Shown: positions 43,001 through 49,362 of the stretch, piece by piece | How the letters are laid out: the number at the start of each line of letters is the position of its first letter | Numbering within the stretch: position 1 is the stretch's first letter | DNA from: an uncultured Ignavibacteria bacterium | GTDB taxonomy: Bacteria > Bacteroidota > Ignavibacteria > Kapaibacteriales > Kapaibacteriaceae | Assembly (NCBI GenBank): GCA_903939735.1 | Contig: CAJAIA010000035.1 | Location: 44,794-108,793, forward strand | Length of the DNA stretch: 64,000 bases | Direction: 5' to 3' | Made by a program: the position numbers and the translations under genes | The notes under the pieces: generated by a model | The model's database searches: none | Seen by the model: only the letters and a program-made list of their open reading frames with translations | Told to the model about the DNA's origin: nothing

Positions 43001-45275
43001 ATGCACAGAGACAGTTCCTGGCTCTGACTGCATCACGACAGATCTCGATCAAATCGACATCCGTCGTACGCCAACTCCAGCAATCACAGGCGAAGTCAAC
43101 CCATGCGGTAACGCAACGTTTGACTACACAACACCGCTCGTGACAGGTAACACGTACACATGGTCTTCTATCGGTGGCACAGGTGTACAGACGGCTCCAA
43201 ACACATTCCGCGTAACATGGACAGCGCCAGTATGGCCAAACACAACAGCAGCATCGGTCACAGTACGTGAAGATGTAGCTGACGTGCTCCCAGCTGGTTC
43301 ATGCTTTGCCACAACAACGCTGAACGTCACAATCCGTCCGATCCCACCAGTACCAACAATCACTGGTTCAACAGTTGTGTGTGCAACGAACTTGAACACA
43401 ACACCTGCTACAGTGAATACGGCTTCGTACACATCGAGCATCCCAACAATCACAGGCGCATCTGGCTCGCTCACACCGACATGGTCGGTAACAGGCGGTA
43501 CAATCGTCTCTGGTCAAGGCACGCTCACAGCAAACGTTCAGTGGACAAACACTGGCTCGACACCTGTGACAGGTACAGTTTCTGTCCTCCACACATCGAG
43601 CTTCGGTTGCGTGGCAACTGGTACGCTTAGCGTCACAGTCAACCCGCTTCCAACTCCATCGATCGTTGGTGCTTCAAGCGCATGTCAAAACACAGTCGAG
43701 AACTACAGCACAGTAGGTGTTCCTGGTAACGCATACGTATGGTCGCTCACAGGCGGTAACATCATCCGCTCTGGTCAAGGCACACCAAACGTTGCTGTTG
43801 AATGGACACTTCCAGGTGTTGCTACGATCACGGTTTCGGAAACAAACGGCTTCGGCTGCACAGTCCTGAACCAGCGTCAAGTAACAGTCAACGCACTTCC
43901 ACAAGCAGCTCTTACGGTCTCTGGACCAACAACGTTCTGCCAAGGCGGTGATGTGACAATCAGTGCTCCTCTCGGCTTCTCGAACTACGTCTGGAACACA
44001 GGTGAGACAGCACGCAGCATCGTTGTCCGCACAACAGGTAACTACTGGTGTGTTGTCACAGATGCAAATGGTTGCTCGAACCGTTCAGACACAGTACGCG
44101 TAAACGTCTTCCCAAGCGCACTCCCAATCGTTACAATCAGCGGTCCACTCACATTCTGTGAAGGCGGCAGCGTTACACTTACGGCACCAGCTGGCTTTAG
44201 CGGCTACCTGTGGTCGAACGGTGCAACAACGCAGACAATCACAGTTACAGAGTCTGGTTCGTACACAGTATCGGTTGCAGACGGCAACGGCTGCACTGGC
44301 ACATCGACAGAAGTTGACGTGACAGTCTATGCTACGCCAACACCAAAGCTCACAGTAGTAGGTGGTCCATTCTGCGCAGGCGACTCGGCTCTGGTCAGCG
44401 CCCCAGCAGGATACGTCAGCTACTCATGGGTTTCTCAGAATGGTCTGTCGTATGGCACAGGTCGCAACATCGTAGCTAAGGCAAGCGATGTGATCTACTG
44501 CCAAGTTGTTGATGTCAATGGTTGCTCAGGTGTCTCAGACACAGTGAACCTTGTCTTCACACGCGTACAGACACCAGTTGTTACGCTTAACGGCCCAGCA
44601 ACATTCTGCGAAGGTGGTGCAGTAACTCTTACAGCTCCAGAAGGCTATTCAAGCTATGTCTGGTCGAACGGCACAGTTGGTCGCACGATCACTGTTGACC
44701 GCGCAGGTGAGTACTATGTCACGGTAGCAACCCAGACATGCCCAGCTGTATCGGCTAAGACATCAATCACAGTCAACAACCTCCCAGCGGTTCCATCAAT
44801 CCAGCGTATGGGTGATGTGCTCACAGCAAACTCAACAGTTGCTACAGCATATCAGTGGATTCGCAACGGTGCTGACATGCCAGGCGCATCGAACAAGGCT
44901 CTCACGGTTAACCTCCCAGGTTCATACCGCGTGCGCATCACAGATGCAAATGGTTGTGAGAACACATCTGAAGCATTCGACGTGATCCTCACGGACGTAA
45001 ACGACGACGTAGTTGCTGGCCATCAGGCTGCCCTCCGCGTGTCGCCAAATCCAACGAACGGTCGCTTCACCATCGAGACAACAGTCAACGAAGCAGGCCC
45101 AGTCCGCATCGAACTCGTCAACGCTCTTGGCGAACTCGTGATGACTCTCAACGAGGCATCAGTTGCCGGTAACTTCCGCGCAGCAGTAGACATGGGTACA
45201 CTCTCAGCTGGTGCATACAACGTAGTTGTCACTGCAGGTAACCAGCGCTGGGTAGCTCGCATGGTCCGTCAGTAA
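34020..45275 (+). CDS. Giant secreted Ig/PKD-like repeat protein with type IX sorting domain (3751 aa)
   Basis: The ORF-track start (33840) is in the leader; ATG 34020 follows a strong GGAGG and begins a signal peptide (VGLWLRALLLVMITTAGLL, cleavage after VKAQ). Residues about 43-330 form a distinct N-terminal module with no family I recognise. From about 365 to 3640 I count roughly 35 beta-sandwich modules of 80-100 residues. Most open with a Pro-x-x-Ile-x-Gly ... Cys pattern, carry a central Y-x-W, and close with a second Cys, like PKD/Ig-like (PKD_6-type) domains. Modules 31-34 belong to a different Ig-like subtype (TFCEGGSVTLTAP ... SYLWSNG). The last 75 residues (VSPNPTNGRF ... LSAGAYNVVVTAG) are a T9SS sorting domain. 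No catalytic domain is visible; a surface adhesin or matrix filament is likely. By eye its Thr codons are dominated by ACA, unlike the neighbours. Confidence 0.9.
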   Translation: MNRFDSTYSSGQRKVGLWLRALLLVMITTAGLLSSSSVKAQGTLTTTFGPNPVCAGSTSTVTATLAPTAGVNIGYVAPAAPALNVANQFANVVALDDDQVSGQQLTAAGVIFPFHGENIDLGVNGFYIGSNGFVTFRNAPLETQIAPRNLGGAPGNGQTYNAIYLCNTDLSPQLGGGVVSWQYVAGVGGVDNILYVTFDNVPFFLPGGAPGAANAARVRVQAKLFCAGSTGNPAGRVEIHVDYINNNAAAINAAQNQVSIGLLNNCQPPVASANLNQGATGLAGVTYAWNPAAPALAGTQVQFFQCPTPGVNCNGVGGTNVSTVAGAGPYTYSYAPPATTTNQSYFFYTRATMNNCQTVTSPTAQLSATATPTNPSSISGNQNVCQGGSVTYTATRTVTGSTFTWGTSLGGATIVTGGTGNDQATITYPSGGSQGGTSYNVTLQETNPAAPTCASATTTFANRVTIYTTPSGSITVGTPTQCANVTTTVSSSLTAPVGNTYNWSISTNPTGATLSSTTIQNPTITFPIAAVVQPTGAQTTTVQVIVANGPSNLCSATFTANLVINPVPPANTVVGSVASVCPNTNMTYSINGTTGLGNTYTYSASGIAYTWQGGYLNGSSTAATSQTLQWTAAAGGTGTVTVVESTASSCTRTYSTTTTVHALPAPSIVGANTPCQFLASATGNPSFQTGPTPLNYTYGLATSNVANGYRWLVTGGSIVAANNTTSIALPSTQTAAGTTAVGGSFNPGVTQVTVQWTATGAQTISCVENTVNGCQATTSMAVTVTASPVAGDFSITGAGIGAAAPCAGTTATYTVAGAGSHTISVSGNSGLSAATAPLSIVGSQVTGTGTGGTFDITWGSGSTGSITHEYTVGGCASVETYTVSIQPLPSFTITPPSGTLCGGGSFTFTVSGLVNGGTPSYAWTFSGGALVVSTTGGGVGDNFITLNTANAAGPLSATCVVTNTTTGCVSTSVTSATVNVVVTPAAPTPPGAGNSCASDANGNRTQNYTFNGTVGATLNWSVSGAPAGTTTSGTGTPGSPFTVTWGQIARNAAAAPTSQVVTVSTTQTLAGCTSPSASTTTTLYATPADAPVVTTSGPAISSLCVGTTTPVGLTVTTNGNNGQPNVNHTWNSSAGITLGGATGALGDNNSISGFLASGPQWIDVTATDITSGCATTTRTSFTVAPVPTPAISGNTSVCQEINDPVGQSHGAAWTHTYNYQTTLVPGNSYGWQITEGYIVAYSTNNGGSWITPAGSVAAVGSQTLAATVNASRVRVVFYGTTPGKVKVTETFPGGAGCGTTTLDYNVNFNPRPNAQTIATTTANVCSGSNGTVTLASSQTNWTYRLQVSTDGVTWVNSSAAAQAGTGAGLTYTVAAAELAFTATAPTATTYTYRAVATSSGASLVTGCGPYLISGTTAINVHGIPPTPTLAVVAGSEQTCFGTAINFSATGTVTWANYQLERSPAGAGTWAAVGAPVAGGAGTTSISDATSPAGGIPTLASPNYDFRVRAVSTATPPNCESANSALVATTVFALPTNPGVTISPNPVCFEENFTVTLATTQAGVIYEVRKGGVSLSPAVTVLGDGSGKTLTINSAYLMPTITSNPSTSSNVTVDVAATLVQNGTHVRPIPAGGCLQSFGSTAVTVYEKPVASISSNATACGGSSTVFTPGNVTPAPNQFFDWVLTTTPPAGTTPTFANRTVNNTVNPFTVTWGDYAVSCNPVAGSPETQTQTVRLIAENANGCLDTTTRTITLYPTPFDAFVQGDATACVYGGYEEHIKTYSLKRTAGATCTFPTGTTYAWSMSTGTVSGTIRSGQGTTDIIGEWNTTGGSGTGTVTCVVTLPASWGGCASTKSTNVTVYPLPTPAIVGPTDVCQNGTGSPTSTSNYSSTLYTGDTYKWDVVGGTITTPGGATGAGTVASPSTVTALNQNTITVTWGSAPSNSATVTLTETTPAGCVARNTITVNIRATPTPVISGPTTMCDNAVATFSTANNAPNNTYNWTIAGNGTITAGANTASATVLAGALAGGNFTITVTETVSATTCSKTVSQVVSLAATPVPTITRVTAGGTVGGACVNQTITYGNSDATTGTFGYLWTVSGNGAISGANNGATVAINWTTTGTGTVTLSKWHAATQCTTTVAQNVTVVNPPAPAITGATNVCGNSTQTYSTTNNVGNTYSWSLGNATILSGSGTSALTVKWNNPAPGATNSTTMTVVETNTASGCSNSASVVVTTRYQPIAQTIAGATQACTYDAVNNPANYTYSIANNAGSVYNWTIAGGTLQSGQATNSVAVRWTNVGTQSISVTESDATALCSVTSTLNVAVTAQPVPVISGDLTVCATDTEVYSTPVATGSTYSWAVSGTAADRTIVSGSNANAVTVQWLTAGTRTLTVTETAGLCTATANATVTVNATPTQTAINGLATVCNGSTQNYNVTNVGGQNYTWTVTGGTIVSGAGTSAINVQWTTVGTQTVAVTITTAGTSCSTSLTRNVAVEDQPAPAITGTSPVCTGTTTSYSTPAVAGHTYQWTLSGGGTAVSGSTSNSFDVAWSTAGTHTVTVTQRNASANCQATATMNVVVNQTPTQTAINGPAVVCNGSTQNYNVTSIAGQTYNWTVTGGSITTGAGTNAISVQWTTLGNQTVNVTVGTAGTSCAVSLTRNVTVEEQPNPYVAGPTVVCTGETAEYSTDDNFQHSYVWTLNGGGTIVSNPASSTINVAWATAGTWTLSVTQTNASGNCSRTQSATVTVRQTPTATAITRVTPGGNLNQACQGQQITYSTPANAASTFLWTVAGGTVVGSATSNQVVVNWQTQGNGTISVTETTTGTTCATTVAANVAVGYQPTPAIDGARVVCIDKTHTYATLTVPGSTYNWSITPTNVFQTVAGYPAASEITVRWIQPGLHTMTVTETALGGFCVGVQTINVRVNPIPTPAITSATGYGSPNTRRPGVVCNGSTHNYSVTATPDNVFQWAVTGGTILSGQNTNAITVQWGTTGTGTIACTETVPGSDCITTDLDQIDIRRTPTPAITGEVNPCGNATFDYTTPLVTGNTYTWSSIGGTGVQTAPNTFRVTWTAPVWPNTTAASVTVREDVADVLPAGSCFATTTLNVTIRPIPPVPTITGSTVVCATNLNTTPATVNTASYTSSIPTITGASGSLTPTWSVTGGTIVSGQGTLTANVQWTNTGSTPVTGTVSVLHTSSFGCVATGTLSVTVNPLPTPSIVGASSACQNTVENYSTVGVPGNAYVWSLTGGNIIRSGQGTPNVAVEWTLPGVATITVSETNGFGCTVLNQRQVTVNALPQAALTVSGPTTFCQGGDVTISAPLGFSNYVWNTGETARSIVVRTTGNYWCVVTDANGCSNRSDTVRVNVFPSALPIVTISGPLTFCEGGSVTLTAPAGFSGYLWSNGATTQTITVTESGSYTVSVADGNGCTGTSTEVDVTVYATPTPKLTVVGGPFCAGDSALVSAPAGYVSYSWVSQNGLSYGTGRNIVAKASDVIYCQVVDVNGCSGVSDTVNLVFTRVQTPVVTLNGPATFCEGGAVTLTAPEGYSSYVWSNGTVGRTITVDRAGEYYVTVATQTCPAVSAKTSITVNNLPAVPSIQRMGDVLTANSTVATAYQWIRNGADMPGASNKALTVNLPGSYRVRITDANGCENTSEAFDVILTDVNDDVVAGHQAALRVSPNPTNGRFTIETTVNEAGPVRIELVNALGELVMTLNEASVAGNFRAAVDMGTLSAGAYNVVVTAGNQRWVARMVRQ
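41247..42254 (+). repeat. Two-module tandem duplication of 504 bp within the giant gene
   Basis: A pair of Ig/PKD-like modules starting at 41247 (protein TPTQTAINGLATVC) is repeated with exactly 504 bases (168 codons) of period at 41751 (TPTQTAINGPAVVC). A third, weaker start follows at 42255 (TPTATAITRV). Protein similarity is high while many third codon positions differ. This shows expansion by supra-domain duplication followed by synonymous drift. Confidence 0.85.
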
Positions 45276-45303
45276 TCTGACATTCAGACCAGAATTGGTC
45301 AAG

Positions 45304-45339
45304 CGGGGACGCACTTCGGTGCGTCCCCGTTTTTATTTT
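45304..45339 (+). terminator. Strong rho-independent terminator of the giant gene
   Basis: CGGGGACGCAC (45304-45314) pairs perfectly with GTGCGTCCCCG (45319-45329) around a TTCG tetraloop. TTTTTATTTT follows directly. This is a textbook intrinsic terminator 28 bases after the stop codon. Confidence 0.95.
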
Positions 45340-45370
45340 AGTGCTGGGGCTATCACCATATCATCACGCC

Positions 45371-47674
45371 ATGCATTCACGTCTCCGGCATATCATCCTG
45401 ACGGTAGTCATCCTGATCACAGGATGGGTATCCGTATCCGCGCAGTGGGAAGAGGTGCCAATACCAGCCCCTTACAGCCGAGGCTACTATCTCGATGTGT
45501 TCTTCTTACCATCGAATCCTCAGTATGGATGGGCGTGCAGCATCGAGGGCTACATCATTCGTACCACCAACGGTGGTACAACGTGGCAGGGCTCGGAGAT
45601 TACTGGTGCGTTTCTGGAGTATGTGCAGTTTCTGACACCACTCGTTGGCTATGCTTCGGGTGAAGCTGGCGTGTTTCGCAGTACTGATGGTGGACGAACA
45701 TGGCAGGACATCTCGCCGTTTGATCCCAATCGTGAAAAGGGATGGGGCTCCTTCTGGCTGAGCCAACGGGAAGGTTTGTACTTCGTAGGTGGTTGTGCCA
45801 CCGGACTCCAAGGATTCTTCCGAACAACGGATGCGGGACAAACGTGGTCGGTGTTCTATACCAGTGAGCCACTTTCGGGTCTAAGCGATGGTCTGATTTA
45901 TCGCGATGGATCCGGCTTCGCTGTTAGTAGCGGCGTCCTGTGGCGTACAGAGGATTTCGGAAGAACCTGGCGGTACTATTCAAGCACAGGCGCAAAGATT
46001 TGGACCGAAGAGCTTTCGATTTCGGGAAACTCGATTCTCCTGCCAACGTCAGGCACAAACTGTGACGGCAATACTCGTGGTGTCGGAAGTCTGCGATTCA
46101 GTCGCGATGCTGGCCGAACGTGGCGCGAGACGCCTACAGGTAGCAATATGTTCGGCACCTTCCTTGTCGATGAACAACGAGGCTGGGGCGTTGGTGACGA
46201 CCGAACAGTTCTCTACACCGACGACTTTGGTCAAAACTGGACGCGTCGTAATTGCGGTATTCGCGGCAACATCGATGATGTCTGGTTCATCAACGACACA
46301 CTCGGTTGGTGTGTTGGCAATGGCGTGTACAAAACGAATTTCTCGGCACCGAAACCTGACGCTCGCATTGAACCCGATGCTCCACTCGTCGAGCTCTGCG
46401 AGGGCGAAGTACTCGACGTTCGTGTGATCACCTCGCAGTCCGCAATTCGATGGAACGATGGTGTTACAACCCCAACGCGGACGCTTACAACGGCAGGTGT
46501 GTACGTTGTGTCGGTATACGATCCAGCGACATGCCAGAGCGCGACCGATACCATCGAGCTTCGTTTCCGTCCATCCGTCGAGCCAACGATCACGCTCTCC
46601 AAACCCGCCGCGTGTGAAGGCGATAGCATTGTGCTAACGCTTGAAGGCGCGTTTGTGCAGTATCTCTGGAGCACTGGCGAGACCACCAAGAGCATCACCG
46701 TAACAACACCTGGTGTCTACACCTGCGCCGTTGTCGATACAAGTGGTTGTACGCGAACAGCAAATGCAGAGGCGATCATTCGTCCCAATCCCACGCCGAC
46801 GATTCAAGCAAATCGCGCGCTACGTATTTGTCTCGACGAAACAGTCATCCTTAGCGCGCCTAGTGGCTTCGATACATATCAATGGAGTAGCGGTGAATCA
46901 TCACAGAGCATCACCGTTGGTGAAGGGGGCTCGTGGTTCGTCACAGTGGTTGATTCCTTTGGATGCGTTGGTGTGTCGGATACAGTTACGGTCATCAAGC
47001 TAGAAACGCGCAACAAGGCAGAGATTCAGTTCGCATCGGCATCCGATTCGAGTATCGTGATACCGGATCATCCGATCGGTACGTTGCAGTGCGGTGAGGT
47101 AGTGATCCGTAATCGCTCCACGACAGAGCCGTTGGTGATTGCGCGACCGTATCTGCTTGGTAATGTGTTTATCTCGATTCCGCAATCGCAACTCCCGGTC
47201 GTTATCGCACCTCTCGAGTTTGGCCGCTTCACGATCTGTGCCGCCGCAATCGATACGGGCAGCGTGCGCGACACGCTTGCGATTCCCGATACATGTTCGA
47301 CGTGGTTCATCCCCGTGCGTAGCAACGGTACACCATTGCAGTTCCAAGGAACCTCGCGGTGTGATGTCGACGTTATGACGCTTGTGTACTCCGCAGGTGA
47401 TGCGTGGCGCTTGTCAGACCCGTTTCCGATGCCGATCACAACCGAAGCTCATATCGGCGCACTTCTGGTCCGCGGAGCTCTCCAGCGCGATGTACAGGCC
47501 CTTCTCAGCGATGTTACGGGACGTGTGCTACGTCAGTGGAGTTTTTCCGTGATGCAGGGGGCTGCAGCTGATCTCGCGATCGACGTGGCAGACCTTTCAC
47601 CAGGATCGTACACGTTGCATCTGTCGTCTGCGGGTGTGCATCTGCGTTCATCGACGATCCTCGTGCATCGTTGA
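45371..47674 (+). CDS. Secreted Asp-box beta-propeller / Ig-like protein with type IX sorting tail
   Basis: ATG 45371 is chosen because it gives a direct signal peptide (LRHIILTVVILITGWVSVSAQ). The 767-residue protein has a propeller-like domain (about 26-315) with repeated Asp-box sequences (TTNGGTTW, STDGGRTW, TTDAGQTW, TEDFGRTW, SRDAGRTW, TDDFGQNW), as in Ycf48/BNR proteins. Three Ig-like modules (about 320-545) related to the C-terminal modules of the giant protein follow (LWSTGETTKSITV, YQWSSGESSQSITV). The end (about 690-767) looks like a T9SS sorting domain (DLSPGSYTLHLSS). No enzyme signature is seen; a binding or scaffold role on the surface is inferred. A TATTTTAG sequence after the preceding terminator may be its promoter element. 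Confidence 0.85.
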   Translation: MHSRLRHIILTVVILITGWVSVSAQWEEVPIPAPYSRGYYLDVFFLPSNPQYGWACSIEGYIIRTTNGGTTWQGSEITGAFLEYVQFLTPLVGYASGEAGVFRSTDGGRTWQDISPFDPNREKGWGSFWLSQREGLYFVGGCATGLQGFFRTTDAGQTWSVFYTSEPLSGLSDGLIYRDGSGFAVSSGVLWRTEDFGRTWRYYSSTGAKIWTEELSISGNSILLPTSGTNCDGNTRGVGSLRFSRDAGRTWRETPTGSNMFGTFLVDEQRGWGVGDDRTVLYTDDFGQNWTRRNCGIRGNIDDVWFINDTLGWCVGNGVYKTNFSAPKPDARIEPDAPLVELCEGEVLDVRVITSQSAIRWNDGVTTPTRTLTTAGVYVVSVYDPATCQSATDTIELRFRPSVEPTITLSKPAACEGDSIVLTLEGAFVQYLWSTGETTKSITVTTPGVYTCAVVDTSGCTRTANAEAIIRPNPTPTIQANRALRICLDETVILSAPSGFDTYQWSSGESSQSITVGEGGSWFVTVVDSFGCVGVSDTVTVIKLETRNKAEIQFASASDSSIVIPDHPIGTLQCGEVVIRNRSTTEPLVIARPYLLGNVFISIPQSQLPVVIAPLEFGRFTICAAAIDTGSVRDTLAIPDTCSTWFIPVRSNGTPLQFQGTSRCDVDVMTLVYSAGDAWRLSDPFPMPITTEAHIGALLVRGALQRDVQALLSDVTGRVLRQWSFSVMQGAAADLAIDVADLSPGSYTLHLSSAGVHLRSSTILVHR

Positions 47675-47707
47675 TAAGAGGTCTTCGATAATCAGACATC
47701 GCAGTCC

Positions 47708-47715
47708 TATTTTTG
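47708..47715 (+). promoter_or_regulatory. -7 element placed four bases before paaB
   Basis: TATTTTTG matches TAnnTTTG and ends four bases (TGGC) before the paaB ATG. Transcription would start at or next to the start codon, so the paa message is probably leaderless or nearly so. No clear -33 TTG was found at the usual distance. Confidence 0.6.
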
Positions 47716-47719
47716 TGGC

Positions 47720-48115
47720 ATGGCTACGATCCTCTCTCTCGATCCGCGCGTCACGCGGATGAATCTCGACGCGGAGCAATCAGCTCCTGCGGAACCAAAA
47801 CCTGCACTCGATCAGTTTCAGACCTTCGAGGTGTTTCATCAGGTGAAAACTGGTGCGCATCACACGCATGTTGGATGTGTGCACGCCCCGAGTCCTGAGC
47901 TAGCTCTGCTGCTGGCGAAGGAGCAGTACGGTCGTCGCGGACAAACGACGAACCTCTGGGTAGTGAACACGCGTGATGTCGTTACGATGGCGGCCGAAGA
48001 TGCCGATGTGTTCGCAACTACGCCGGAGAAGAAGTATCGTGACGTTGGTGCGTACATGGTGCGCGACAAGGTGGATGCCTTTAAGAAGCAAATGAATGAA
48101 GGAACAACTGAATGA
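47720..48115 (+). CDS. paaB: 1,2-phenylacetyl-CoA epoxidase subunit PaaB
   Basis: This small subunit of the multicomponent phenylacetyl-CoA epoxidase is needed for complex formation with PaaA/PaaC. The 131-residue protein has an N-terminal extension of about 30 residues and then the family core FEVFHQVKTGAHHTHVGCVHAP followed by ALLLAKEQYGRR and LWVVNT. It is the first gene of the cluster here; paaA, normally just upstream, is absent. The stop overlaps the paaC start (ATGA). Confidence 0.9.
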   Translation: MATILSLDPRVTRMNLDAEQSAPAEPKPALDQFQTFEVFHQVKTGAHHTHVGCVHAPSPELALLLAKEQYGRRGQTTNLWVVNTRDVVTMAAEDADVFATTPEKKYRDVGAYMVRDKVDAFKKQMNEGTTE

Positions 48116-48867
48116 ACACTGCTGCTCTTGCTGATCTCTGCTATCGCATGGCAGACGACGAGCTTATCCTTGCGCACCGCCACTCGGAGTGGACGGGGCT
48201 GGGTCCGATCTTGGAAGAAGACATTGCCTTCTCATCGATCGCGCAGGACAAGCTTGGTCATGCACAAGCGCTCTATGCCATCATGCATGCGCATTGCGGA
48301 GAGCCGGAGCCCGACGTTGCTGCTTTTATGCGCAACGCAGAGCAAATGCGGTGTTCGCACTTCGTTGAGTTACCGATCGGCGAGTATGACTTCTCGCTCG
48401 TACGTCACTTCTTGTTCGATGCCGCTGAATACGTTCGGTGGACGGCACTCGTAGAAAGCAGTGTAGAACCACTCGCGAAGCTTGCACGCAAGATTCATGG
48501 TGAACTCAAGTACCATCTCTACCATGCACAAACATGGATGGTGCAGTTGGGTGCAAAAGGCAACGAAGAATCGCACGCACGTATGCAGTCGGCCCTGCGC
48601 GAAGCTTGGCCATATGCGCTCGGCATGTTCGAGCCAGGCAACCACGAACAGGCATTGATTGACGAAGGTATCTCGATCGGTGAAGTAGCAACGCAGGAGC
48701 GTTGGATTGCGACCGTTACTGAGCTACTTGCGTCGTCAACACTCGAGGTCCCATCGTCAACAGAGGCGCACCTCGGCGGACGGAAGGGATATCATACAGA
48801 TCATCTGCAACCACTCCTCGATGAGATGACCGAGGTGTACCGCATTGATCCATCGGCAGAGTGGTAA
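48112..48867 (+). CDS. paaC: 1,2-phenylacetyl-CoA epoxidase subunit PaaC
   Basis: This ferritin-like subunit partners the catalytic PaaA in aerobic phenylacetate degradation. At 251 residues it is of normal length. The helical sequence has the typical family stretches ILAHRHSEWTGLGPILEEDIAFSS (24-47), QDKLGHAQALY, and the later KYHLYHAQTWMVQLG and SHARMQSALREAWPYALGMFEP. It is translationally coupled to paaB by ATGA. Confidence 0.92.
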   Translation: MNTAALADLCYRMADDELILAHRHSEWTGLGPILEEDIAFSSIAQDKLGHAQALYAIMHAHCGEPEPDVAAFMRNAEQMRCSHFVELPIGEYDFSLVRHFLFDAAEYVRWTALVESSVEPLAKLARKIHGELKYHLYHAQTWMVQLGAKGNEESHARMQSALREAWPYALGMFEPGNHEQALIDEGISIGEVATQERWIATVTELLASSTLEVPSSTEAHLGGRKGYHTDHLQPLLDEMTEVYRIDPSAEW

Positions 48868-48868
48868 T

Positions 48869-49351
48869 ATGACCACGCACGATGTCTATGCTGCGCTGCT
48901 CGCAGTTCGCGATCCCGAGATTCCAACTATCTCCGTTGTCGACATGGGAATTGTTACCAATGTCGAAGTGCGTAGTGATGACGATGTGCATGTGACGATG
49001 ACGCCAACGTTCGTTGGTTGTCCAGCAATCGATGTGATGCGCAGCGATGTTGAAGCTGCCGTGCGCGGACTCGGTGTTGCACACGTAACGGTTGATGTGA
49101 ACTTCGACGAGCCATGGACAACGAACAGACTCACCGAAGCAGGGCGCGCGGCATTGCTCAAGCATGGTCTTGCACCACCCGAGCAGTTTGAAACGCTGAC
49201 GCTCAAACTCGACGTGCTGAACAATGTGGCGTGTCCGTATTGCGGTTCACGCGATACCGATCTGAAGAGTCCGTTCGGACCAACCTTATGTCGATCGCTG
49301 CATTACTGCAATGCGTGCCTTCAAGCGTTCGAAGGTTTCAAGCCGGTGTAA
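48869..49351 (+). CDS. paaD: 1,2-phenylacetyl-CoA epoxidase maturation protein PaaD
   Basis: This is an MIP18/SufT-like protein needed for epoxidase activity, probably for metal-centre maturation. ATG 48869 begins two bases after paaC, giving 160 residues; the ORF-track start lies inside paaC. The N-terminal DUF59 domain shows VRDPEIPTISVVDMGIV and TMTPTFVGCPAIDVM (Cys51). The C-terminal zinc-ribbon-like part has C122xxC125 and C147xxC150 (CPYCGS ... YCNAC), the PaaD hallmark. No paaE reductase gene follows; instead a TonB receptor faces it 11 bases away. Confidence 0.92.
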   Translation: MTTHDVYAALLAVRDPEIPTISVVDMGIVTNVEVRSDDDVHVTMTPTFVGCPAIDVMRSDVEAAVRGLGVAHVTVDVNFDEPWTTNRLTEAGRAALLKHGLAPPEQFETLTLKLDVLNNVACPYCGSRDTDLKSPFGPTLCRSLHYCNACLQAFEGFKPV

Positions 49352-49362
49352 CACTCCGTCGA

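Noticed and set aside
34020-45275. Giant gene as a non-ribosomal peptide/polyketide synthase or phage tail gene
   Set aside because: The size is suggestive, but the signal peptide, Ig/PKD-like modules and T9SS tail exclude both.
45295-45663. 122-residue ORF starting in the terminator of the giant gene
   Set aside because: It begins within the terminator and overlaps the signal-peptide gene at 45371 in another frame.
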